Assembly: GCA_016934875.1 (NCBI GenBank)
Contig: JAFGSC010000030.1
Location: 1-6,578 of the forward strand
Length of the DNA stretch: 6,578 bases
Reading direction: 5' to 3'
Source: Candidatus Atribacteria bacterium
GTDB lineage: Bacteria > Atribacterota > Phoenicimicrobiia > Phoenicimicrobiales > Stramentimicrobiaceae
A program made the position numbers and the translations under genes. A model generated the notes under the pieces. It was not told the origin of the DNA. It did no database searches and worked only from the letters and a program-made list of their open reading frames with translations. Shown piece by piece: positions 1-5,450 of this stretch (position 1 is the stretch's first letter; each line of letters begins with the position of its first letter).

Positions 1-398
1 ACAACCATTGTATTTCTTAAAAAGTTGCTTTTTTCGGCCAATTGGGATTCGCTATTGAGAATGTTCAAACTCAAATCAGGATTGCTCATACGTAGAATCA
101 CATCTCCCTTTTTTACCATTGCTCCTTCTTCAATTACTTTCTCTTCTACCCTGCCGCCTTCACGTGCATCCAGAAATATAGTGGCAATAGGCTCTACATT
201 TCCTTGAACGGTTATATAATCATGAAAGATATCCTTTGATACTTTCTCTATATTTATCTTTTCAATATCCACTTTTATGGTGGAAACATTCGTTCCAAAA
301 AATGCCTGGGAAATTAGCAGAACTACTGCAATTACTCCAACTCCAATGTAGATATGCTTCTTTTTTAATCCTTTTTTCTTTTCTATTGGCCTGTCCAT
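1..398 (-). CDS. Periplasmic adaptor subunit of a tripartite efflux pump (HlyD/MacA-like), 5' part only
   Basis: This is the N-terminal 132 codons of a membrane-fusion (adaptor) protein, and the gene continues past the left edge. The start is the ATG at 398; the protein begins MDRPIEKKKGLKKKHIYIG. A lysine-rich cytoplasmic tail (residues 1-14) precedes a single membrane anchor (about 16-34). A barrel-sandwich (biotinyl-lipoyl-like) half follows at about 64-106, including the segment GGRVEEKVIEEGAMVKKGD that is typical of the family, and the first helix of the alpha-hairpin starts near 108. Adaptors of this family link an inner-membrane ABC or RND pump to a TolC channel in the periplasm. The gene starts 71 bp after the stop of the TolC gene on the same strand, with no terminator between them, so the two are probably co-transcribed. 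In Bacteroidota, adaptors with this type of N-terminus usually sit beside MacB-like ABC genes, which I would expect beyond the edge. The substrate cannot be told. Confidence 0.9.
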   Translation of the reverse strand, partial: MDRPIEKKKGLKKKHIYIGVGVIAVVLLISQAFFGTNVSTIKVDIEKINIEKVSKDIFHDYITVQGNVEPIATIFLDAREGGRVEEKVIEEGAMVKKGDVILRMSNPDLSLNILNSESQLAEKSNFLRNTMV

Positions 399-469
399 AA
401 TTTTATTTATCTAAGTGGTCGTATTGAGTTTAATCTTCAACTCTAAACCATTAATTATTTATTTTGTTT

Positions 470-1795
470 TTATTGATTAATATGATTCCAGTTTCCAGTT
501 TTGTAAAACTGTAACATTTGTTTGCGCATGTAAAAGACAATTTTGGCTTTCAACAGACTGGCTTGAGCAGATACGAAACGTTGTTTTGCCACTTCGTAAT
601 CTGTGGGGCTAGCAAGACCTTTCTCCAATTTTTTAGTTGCATTTTCCAGGGCTAATTTGCTAAAGTCATATAACTCCTCAGCCGATTGATATTCATTATT
701 TGCTGATTGCAACTCATCGATTGCATTCCATATTTCTGAATAAAGAATATCTTTTTGCTTTTGGAGTAAAAGCTCACGATCTTTAACCATAATTCGTTTT
801 CTTTTAATATCGCTATACACCGAAGCATTATTAAATATTGGAATAGTAATTCCTATAGCTACTGCTTGGCTTTGATTATTATCCATTTGCTTACTGTATT
901 CGAGAGGATCTCCATCGAAATAATTGGTATAAAGCCCTGCAGACAAATAAATCCGTGGTGATACGCCTCCCTTCGCGATAGCTAATTCTTTTACCGATGC
1001 TTTAAACAAAAACTCTTGCTGTTTAATTTCGGGTAAAACATTTACGGCGCTTTTGAATAAAGAATCAATATTTTGTTGAGTTGCCGAAAATGTTGAATTT
1101 AACCCTAAATCTTCAATTTCAAATGATTGCACTGCATCTAATTTCAGCAATTGCTTTAATTGCAAAAGCGTTTTGTTAAAATTATTTTCAGCAATAGTGA
1201 GACTAAATTTATCGGTGGCCCATTGACTTTTTAACTCTTGAACTGTAATGGGTGATTCTCGGCCAATATCCACCAATTTTTGCATCCTTTGGTATTGGCT
1301 TTCTGAAAGCACAAGCTGACTTTTAGCAACTTCACGCAGACCTTTGCTGTATAGCACAGTGCAATACGATATTAAAATATCGAAAACCAATTTGTTTTTT
1401 ATATAAGTGGCTTCCTCTTTGTTTGCAGATAATAAATATTTATTAAAACCAATGGTATTGAGTTTGATAAAGCCGTTAAACAAATCAACGGAGGTGTAAA
1501 GCCCATAGTTGTTGTACATGGTTTGGTCGAAGGTGATGGTATTGGTATTGAGATCGATACTACGTCCAAAGCTATAATTTACTCCGCTACCCATATTTAA
1601 AGTAGGTAATAATTTTGCTTTGCTTTCCAGGACTGTTGCCCTTTGCATTTCTGCATTATTAAATGAAATAGTAAGATCGACATTGTTTGCCAAAGCATAA
1701 TCGATACACTTAACAAGACTCCAGGTTTCCTGAGCTGTCACGGAAAACGAGCCTAGGGCTATAATTAAGAGGATACTAAATAATTTAATCTTCAT
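470..1795 (-). CDS. TolC-family outer membrane efflux protein
   Basis: This 441-aa protein should be the trimeric outer-membrane channel of a tripartite exporter. A signal peptide is visible (MKIKLFSILLIIALGSFSVTA, cleavage likely before QE at 22-23). Two outer-membrane-efflux-protein repeats follow, about 27-220 and 243-432. Each has long amphipathic helices and a beta-hairpin segment (about 70-108, and 281-322 with RIYLSAGLY and AVAIGITIPIFN). The C-terminal helix ending FYMRKQMLQFYKTG is typical of the family. The length is normal for Bacteroidota TolC proteins. I chose the ATG at 1795, not the upstream in-frame ATG at 1861. The signal peptide begins exactly at 1795, an AAAAAGAAA stretch precedes it, and the 22 extra residues of the longer form are highly charged and would bury the signal. 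The adaptor gene follows 71 bp downstream. Regulation is probably sigma-54-dependent, given the promoter match about 95 bp upstream. The transported substrate is unknown. Confidence 0.93.
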   Translation of the reverse strand: MKIKLFSILLIIALGSFSVTAQETWSLVKCIDYALANNVDLTISFNNAEMQRATVLESKAKLLPTLNMGSGVNYSFGRSIDLNTNTITFDQTMYNNYGLYTSVDLFNGFIKLNTIGFNKYLLSANKEEATYIKNKLVFDILISYCTVLYSKGLREVAKSQLVLSESQYQRMQKLVDIGRESPITVQELKSQWATDKFSLTIAENNFNKTLLQLKQLLKLDAVQSFEIEDLGLNSTFSATQQNIDSLFKSAVNVLPEIKQQEFLFKASVKELAIAKGGVSPRIYLSAGLYTNYFDGDPLEYSKQMDNNQSQAVAIGITIPIFNNASVYSDIKRKRIMVKDRELLLQKQKDILYSEIWNAIDELQSANNEYQSAEELYDFSKLALENATKKLEKGLASPTDYEVAKQRFVSAQASLLKAKIVFYMRKQMLQFYKTGNWNHINQ

Positions 1796-1887
1796 TATTT
1801 TCTTTTTAATGGATTCCGAAAAGTCAATTTCTTTTTCTGTATTTTGCATTTTCATCATCAAAATTGTTTTCTATTTAACTAGGAATA

Positions 1888-1904
1888 GGCAAGGCTTATG
1901 CCAT
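1888..1904 (-). promoter_or_regulatory. Candidate sigma-54 (-24/-12) promoter of the TolC-adaptor operon
   Basis: Read on the minus strand the sequence is ATGGCATAAGCCTTGCC. It matches the RpoN consensus (YTGGCAYR-N4-TTGCW) at almost every position. The GG (1902-1901) and GC (1890-1889) doublets are exactly 10 nt apart, as the holoenzyme requires. Transcription would start near 1877, giving a leader of about 80 nt before the ATG at 1795. From what is known of Bacteroidota, TolC/MacAB-like operons are often paired with sigma-54-dependent response regulators, which fits. No such regulator gene is visible in the window. Confidence 0.65.
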
Positions 1905-1947
1905 AAACTTTAATTACCTGATTGCGTGATATATAGGAATGTTTTTG

Positions 1948-1965
1948 TATTCCAATTCAGGAATA
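1948..1965. promoter_or_regulatory. Palindrome TATTCC-N6-GGAATA, possible activator site
   Basis: This is a perfect inverted repeat with 6-bp arms and a 6-bp centre, lying about 80 bp upstream of the start point predicted from the -24/-12 element. Further copies of the half-site GGAAT/ATTCC occur at 1936-1940 and 1882-1886. Enhancer-binding proteins that drive sigma-54 promoters normally bind dyads at such a distance. The role is inferred from position only. Confidence 0.35.
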
Positions 1966-2095
1966 AGTGTCAATATATTTTACAGTCGGTGTATGTTTAG
2001 TTTACATGTTTTTTGAACCTCCAGAAGATACCGATTGAAATAGCTTAAGGGCAATATAAAGGCGGGATCCGTAAATTTATATTTAAGCATTAAAT

Positions 2096-2131
2096 AAAAA
2101 AAAGAGACCATTGATTTACAACGATCTCTTT
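2096..2131 (-). terminator. Intrinsic terminator of the TlpA/cysteine-peptide unit
   Basis: On the minus strand a 7-bp stem AAAGAGA/TCTCTTT (2131-2125 with 2107-2101) encloses an inner 3-bp stem (TTG/CAA) and a 5-nt loop. The stem runs straight into a tract of eight Ts (2103-2096). The plus strand has no T tract after the stem, so it works in one direction only. It lies about 80 bp after the stop of the small peptide gene and before the promoter of the TolC operon, so it separates the two units. Confidence 0.8.
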
Positions 2132-2213
2132 CAAAAAAACAAACTAATCAAAAAAGTAATTATTGAATGCATCATTGATGAATCCATTTTCTGGTGGTTT
2201 TATCTATTTTTAT

Positions 2214-2390
2214 TTATTCGTCATTTGGGCAATTAATTTTAAATTGCTCCGCGCCTATATTTGAAACCCAGCAGAAATCCTCCTGACAAGGAATATGTCG
2301 CATGAAAAACATATATGAACTGTCAGGAGACTCTACTGGCAAACTTTTACTTTTCAAAGACTCATTTCTGCCTTTTACGCTTTTTTTCAT
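2214..2390 (-). CDS. Small cysteine-containing peptide, 58 aa, unknown function
   Basis: This short gene lies 45 bp after the stop of the thioredoxin lipoprotein gene, on the same strand. It begins with ATG at 2390 and ends with TAA at 2214. A TAAGGAG Shine-Dalgarno sequence (2407-2401) stands 10 nt before the ATG. No alternative ATG, GTG or TTG start exists between this ATG and the upstream in-frame stop. The peptide begins MKKSVKGRNESLKSKS, so its N-terminus is basic and serine-rich. It contains MFFM near residue 27 and has three cysteines: C35 and C40 in PCQEDFCWV, and C54 in INCPNDE at the acidic C-terminus. There is no signal peptide or membrane segment. An intrinsic terminator about 80 bp downstream closes the unit. 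I do not recognise the family. In Bacteroidota, TlpA-type lipoproteins are often encoded next to small cysteine peptides (for example the NVEALA group), but this peptide lacks their usual hydrophobic leader. A peptide modified or exported by neighbours is possible; a chance reading frame is the alternative. Confidence 0.6.
   Translation of the reverse strand: MKKSVKGRNESLKSKSLPVESPDSSYMFFMRHIPCQEDFCWVSNIGAEQFKINCPNDE
2271..2371 (-). repeat. Nested inverted repeats inside the small peptide gene
   Basis: Two perfect inverted repeats share one centre. The outer pair is GCAGAAAT (2271-2278) with ATTTCTGC (2364-2371). The inner pair is CTCCTGACA (2280-2288) with TGTCAGGAG (2321-2329). A further short pair, ATATG (2293-2297) with CATAT (2310-2314), lies inside. 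The message could fold into one long interrupted hairpin. The purpose is unknown, and each pair alone could arise by chance. Confidence 0.45.
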
Positions 2391-2400
2391 TGAAATGAAA

Positions 2401-2407
2401 CTCCTTA
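2401..2407 (-). promoter_or_regulatory. Shine-Dalgarno site of the cysteine-peptide gene
   Basis: TAAGGAG on the minus strand is complementary to the 3' end of 16S rRNA and stands 10 nt before the ATG at 2390. Most Bacteroidota genes, including the others in this window, lack such a site, so its presence supports translation of this short frame. Confidence 0.55.
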
Positions 2408-2435
2408 CTTTATCAAACTTTAAATGAAAAATTAC

Positions 2436-3641
2436 TTAAATCAATTCGTTTATTGTATCTCTAATCTCATCATCCACTGATGTTGCGTAACCATTTATGA
2501 CCTTACGAATGATTCTGTTTTCATCTAGAAGAAAGAATACTGGGATTGATTTTATATAATAGCTGTTGCTAACCTCTTTTGTTGACATTAAAAATTTATA
2601 ATTGAAATCGTTTCGCTGTTGATAGCCTTTAAGCACATTCGAATTTTTGGCAAATGCTTCAATTGATACAAAGTCGAAATCCTCTTTGTTGTATTCTGTT
2701 ACTAATTTTTTCAAGAAGGGAATAGCAGCTTTACAAGGGCCACAACTTACACTCGTAAATTCAACCAAGACCACTTTACTTTGCAGATCCTTCAAAGCCG
2801 TAGATTTTCCATCGGCATCGTTTAAAATCCAATCGGGGGCTTGCTTTCCAATTAAGTCAGTATTGGCAACTTTTCTGTTTTTAGTCGATCGCAAAGGAAA
2901 GTCGGGAAAATATTCTGATGCGACAAAATCACTTAGCTTTTCTTTGTTGATATCGATGAGTTTGCATAATTCAATCGTTTTATCATGGGGCTGATCTCTA
3001 ATAATTCGAAAAGGCAAGTTGGTTTTTTTATTGATGAAAATATCATATCTGGAATACGAACCTTTAAGAGGTCCAAAAAATGGAGGTTGATACCATAATT
3101 TTTGAAAGCCAAATTCAACAATTGTGTCATAAATAGTAAAAGTATATTGAATAGTATCTCCACTGTTTTTTACTTCAATGGACATACTGTCTTTTGTACT
3201 TAGGGTATATTCCAATATTCTTTTGGCATGTTCGAAAAATGGAGCCCTTACTATTCCAGATGAAAAAGGATTTTTTCTTAAACTATCTATTTCCATAGTT
3301 CTTTCGTCCCAATGTACTCGCGCTCTTATATTTCCATCATAACAATAATCCATTTTTGTGCTGTCAATTTTATTGAGATTCACAAAGCTTGCCCTAACAA
3401 ATGTGTCTAAATCGTTTTTGTATTCTTTAACATAATTCTGTTGAACAGAATAAGGTAGCGTGTCAAATGGAGCATAAGCTGTTCGAATAGACAAATAGTT
3501 TGCGGATTCAATTTCGTGAATATTTTCAAGAACATTTTGCAAGTAATCTTTATCATTTACATCAACTGCACAACTTTGAATAAGGACAATTGACAAAGCA
3601 AAAAAGAAAGCGTGTCTAATAAATAACGGTGTTTTTTTCAT
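2436..3641 (-). CDS. TlpA-family thioredoxin-like lipoprotein with large N-terminal domain
   Basis: This 401-aa protein is a probable envelope thiol-disulfide oxidoreductase. A hydrophobic signal segment (residues 5-23) ends in LIQSC, so C24 is the likely lipidated cysteine; the Q at -2 is unusual but tolerated. Residues 25-255 form a beta-rich domain with motifs such as MDYCYDGNIRARVHW and YDIFINKKTNLPFRI. These suggest a LolA-like half-barrel, but I cannot name the family. A thioredoxin/AhpC-TSA domain follows (about 263-401). It begins GKQAPDW, carries the redox motif SCGPCK (C300, C303) after VVLVEFTSV, and has the cis-proline in KSIPVFF (P367). The start is the ATG at 3641, directly before the signal segment. 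The small cysteine-peptide gene follows 45 bp downstream and probably shares the transcript, so it may supply a substrate or partner. Two-domain lipoproteins of this kind are common in Bacteroidota, and their targets are mostly unknown. Confidence 0.88.
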   Translation of the reverse strand: MKKTPLFIRHAFFFALSIVLIQSCAVDVNDKDYLQNVLENIHEIESANYLSIRTAYAPFDTLPYSVQQNYVKEYKNDLDTFVRASFVNLNKIDSTKMDYCYDGNIRARVHWDERTMEIDSLRKNPFSSGIVRAPFFEHAKRILEYTLSTKDSMSIEVKNSGDTIQYTFTIYDTIVEFGFQKLWYQPPFFGPLKGSYSRYDIFINKKTNLPFRIIRDQPHDKTIELCKLIDINKEKLSDFVASEYFPDFPLRSTKNRKVANTDLIGKQAPDWILNDADGKSTALKDLQSKVVLVEFTSVSCGPCKAAIPFLKKLVTEYNKEDFDFVSIEAFAKNSNVLKGYQQRNDFNYKFLMSTKEVSNSYYIKSIPVFFLLDENRIIRKVINGYATSVDDEIRDTINELI

Positions 3642-3791
3642 CTGTTTATAATTTGTTTTTTAATTGTCAGATGGAATAGCCATTAGTAATATAATCATTC
3701 CGGTTTGTGATTTATTAATCATGACTATTTCATATTGTATTTATTGGTTTCAATTCTCATAGCTAATGTTAGCAGATTGTCATCTTCATTA
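3642..3791. promoter_or_regulatory. Intergenic gap upstream of the TlpA gene, probable promoter region
   Basis: These 150 bp separate the CPBP protease gene from the TlpA lipoprotein gene. Two short dyads are visible: GCTAA-TG-TTAGC (3762-3773) and TGATT-TATT-AATCA (3708-3721). Neither is followed by a T tract on the minus strand, so neither is a terminator. I found no convincing TTTG/TAnnTTTG promoter of the Bacteroidota type and no sigma-54 element. Whether the TlpA gene has its own promoter or is read through from upstream cannot be settled from the sequence. Confidence 0.35.
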
Positions 3792-4475
3792 TCAAAATAA
3801 ATACCCCAATATATTATCAAAAACATTCATTATACTATGTGCAATTATTCCGGGAAATATTGAGCCGGTCTTAATTCTCAGCCAACTTAACCCGAGTCCG
3901 GCAGAAAATGTCATAAGAAATGCTTTTAATCCTTCAGTAAAACTTTCTGCACCTAATAGATGAGCAATTCCAAAAAGCATTGCCAGAATGACGATAATTA
4001 GCCAGATTTTAGCGTTTGAAAAATGTTTTTGCTTAGCGTAGTACAATAAAAACCCAAGTACTGCACCTCTTAAACCAATTTCTTCTGCAATGCTTGGCAT
4101 TGTTAGCTCAAACAGGTAATATTCAAGCCCACGGTTGAAATTTGGATCGTTTGATATAATTTGATTAGTAAAATTCCATAAGGCAATTGCAACACCAATA
4201 AGAATCGTGTATTTCAACCAATTTTTATCTTTTGGTTTTTCTAGTGCCAATAGTTGTTTAGGTGCTTTGAAAAGGAAGGCTAAAAGAAGTATTGCTGTGG
4301 CACTTACAATATCCTGTCCCCACCCCATCTTCAAATCCAAGTTCAATATTTTCTGTATTTCTGAGCCAAGAATAAGTGCACAGAAGAAAACAATGAAGAA
4401 TATAATCGCAAAAACCAAAGGTTTCTTTCTTTCCTCAGTTAATGATGTAATGCCAATGTAATTTCTAATGTCCAT
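3792..4475 (-). CDS. CPBP-family intramembrane glutamic endopeptidase
   Basis: This 227-aa membrane protein belongs to the CPBP (CAAX protease and bacteriocin-processing, Abi) family. All three signature motifs are present: EEIGLR at 131-136 (catalytic glutamate pair and arginine), FGIAH at 168-172, and HSIMN at 213-217. Hydrophobic segments lie at about 19-37, 55-70, 88-106, 124-145, 156-174, 184-198 and 204-225. In this family the glutamates and histidines form the active site inside the membrane. Members process prenylated proteins, bacteriocin precursors or anti-sigma factors, or confer self-immunity to bacteriocins. The gene starts 10 bp after the stop of the PD40 propeller gene, so it is almost certainly co-transcribed with it. 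The substrate is not evident. The adjacent unit encodes a small peptide, but a 150-bp gap separates them. Confidence 0.92.
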   Translation of the reverse strand: MDIRNYIGITSLTEERKKPLVFAIIFFIVFFCALILGSEIQKILNLDLKMGWGQDIVSATAILLLAFLFKAPKQLLALEKPKDKNWLKYTILIGVAIALWNFTNQIISNDPNFNRGLEYYLFELTMPSIAEEIGLRGAVLGFLLYYAKQKHFSNAKIWLIIVILAMLFGIAHLLGAESFTEGLKAFLMTFSAGLGLSWLRIKTGSIFPGIIAHSIMNVFDNILGYLF

Positions 4476-4485
4476 ATTTTGGATT

Positions 4486-5445
4486 TTAATCGCTAGTCAT
4501 GGCATTTCGGTGTTTTTCTATGAATTCTGCACTCACCCAAAAAACGTCTTCATTTCCTCTGGCAATCCAGCGCGTAAAAAAAAGATACTTACCATCTGGA
4601 GATACCGAAGGGAATCGTTCCTGTCGATCAGAGTTGACCTCTTTGCCCAAATTAACAGGATCGGTCCAATTTCCCTCTGAATCGCGAAAACTAATGTAAA
4701 TATCGCCCATATCGGTTTTTGGGCTGCGCCGATTGGATGAAAATAGCAGGTAACTTTCATCGGGAGCAATAAAGGGTGTCCAGCTCAACAAGCCCTCACC
4801 CATGTTTATGCTCGCAGGAAGTAATTCAGGTTTTAAGTATTCGCCATTATTCAATTCCATTCGGTAAATACCAAAATCATTCATTGCCCCCACACCTTCA
4901 GCATAGCCTAGAAAATAGAATGTTCCATCGCGGGTTATGGAATAATTATACGCATGTTTAATTTCCGGGAATCGAGCAAGAAGATCCATACATACTGGTT
5001 CACCCCAGGCATTATCTTTTTTCTCTACATAATAGGGTCCGTTTTCCTCCCCATTTTCTTTACCAAAAGGAAGAAAATAGAGTCGGTTACCATCGGGTGA
5101 AAAAACTGGTCCACTAGTATATGGAGAGATACCAGGTGCATTCCAGGTATTACCAACGCGCTGCATTGTCATCCCGAATATCTGGGTTTCTTTGCCGCTT
5201 TGGCGATAGTTTGATTGCCAGAAAACTTCGTTGCCATCGGGCGAGAAGGTTGGCGAACCGTGCTCAATCGTCGTATCCGTTGATACTATACCAGGGGCAA
5301 ATACTTCTGGTGTATCTCCCGGCAATGGCTGACCAAGGTAGTCTCCTTTTAAGACAGGAAGATCATTTGTGTGTTGTGCCTGTATTCCTGTTAGAATGAA
5401 CCACATTGACAATGACATACCTATTATTAAAAAATTGATTTTCAT
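4486..5445 (-). CDS. Secreted PD40 (WD40-like, TolB-type) beta-propeller protein
   Basis: This 319-aa protein starts with a signal peptide (hydrophobic core about 4-20, likely cleavage after IQA at 23), so it should be exported to the periplasm or beyond. The mature part begins with YLGQPLPGDTPEVFAPGIVS, a lead-in common to Bacteroidota PD40 proteins. At least five propeller motifs follow: SPTFSPDGNEVFW (64-76), SGPVFSPDGNRLYF (111-124), a degenerate YSITRDGTFYFLG (168-180), TPFIAPDESYLLFSSNR (223-239) and FPSVSPDGKYLFFTRW (278-293). There is no lipobox and no attached enzyme domain. Such propellers usually bind proteins or glycans; no ligand can be inferred. The gene starts 5 bp after the Kelch gene and ends 10 bp before the CPBP gene, so it is the middle gene of a tight cluster. 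The ATG at 5445 directly precedes the signal peptide. Confidence 0.9.
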   Translation of the reverse strand: MKINFLIIGMSLSMWFILTGIQAQHTNDLPVLKGDYLGQPLPGDTPEVFAPGIVSTDTTIEHGSPTFSPDGNEVFWQSNYRQSGKETQIFGMTMQRVGNTWNAPGISPYTSGPVFSPDGNRLYFLPFGKENGEENGPYYVEKKDNAWGEPVCMDLLARFPEIKHAYNYSITRDGTFYFLGYAEGVGAMNDFGIYRMELNNGEYLKPELLPASINMGEGLLSWTPFIAPDESYLLFSSNRRSPKTDMGDIYISFRDSEGNWTDPVNLGKEVNSDRQERFPSVSPDGKYLFFTRWIARGNEDVFWVSAEFIEKHRNAMTSD

Positions 5446-5450
5446 TATTA

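Larger units (their letters stand above)
1862..2213. other. Intergenic regulatory gap between the cysteine-peptide gene and tolC
   Basis: This stretch of about 350 bp holds no convincing gene. Reading in the direction of transcription it contains the 3' untranslated part of the peptide transcript (2213-2132), the intrinsic terminator (2131-2096), an AT-rich spacer, the TATTCC/GGAATA palindrome (1965-1948) and the sigma-54-type promoter (1904-1888). The 5' leader of tolC follows. Only reading frames shorter than 20 codons occur. Confidence 0.7.

Noticed and set aside
25..207. Plus-strand reading frame of 60 codons
   Set aside because: It lies wholly opposite the adaptor gene, whose protein sequence is clearly the real one.
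2002..2022. GGAGG followed by an ATG-TAA start-stop on the minus strand
   Set aside because: It lies upstream of the predicted sigma-54 start point, so it is not in the tolC leader; probably chance.
2933..3163. Minus-strand frame of 76 codons inside the TlpA gene
   Set aside because: It is an out-of-frame shadow of the lipoprotein N-terminal domain, with no ribosome binding site or family resemblance.
3660..3722. 20-codon frame just upstream of the TlpA gene, starting MINKSQTGMIILL
   Set aside because: It has no ribosome binding site and is too short to support; a leader peptide cannot be excluded, but nothing shows one.
3762..3773. Dyad GCTAA-TG-TTAGC as terminator of the CPBP operon
   Set aside because: The stem is short with almost no loop, and no T tract follows on the minus strand.
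4533..4769. Minus-strand frame of 78 codons inside the PD40 gene
   Set aside because: It is out of frame with a clearly coding PD40 propeller and shows no domain of its own.
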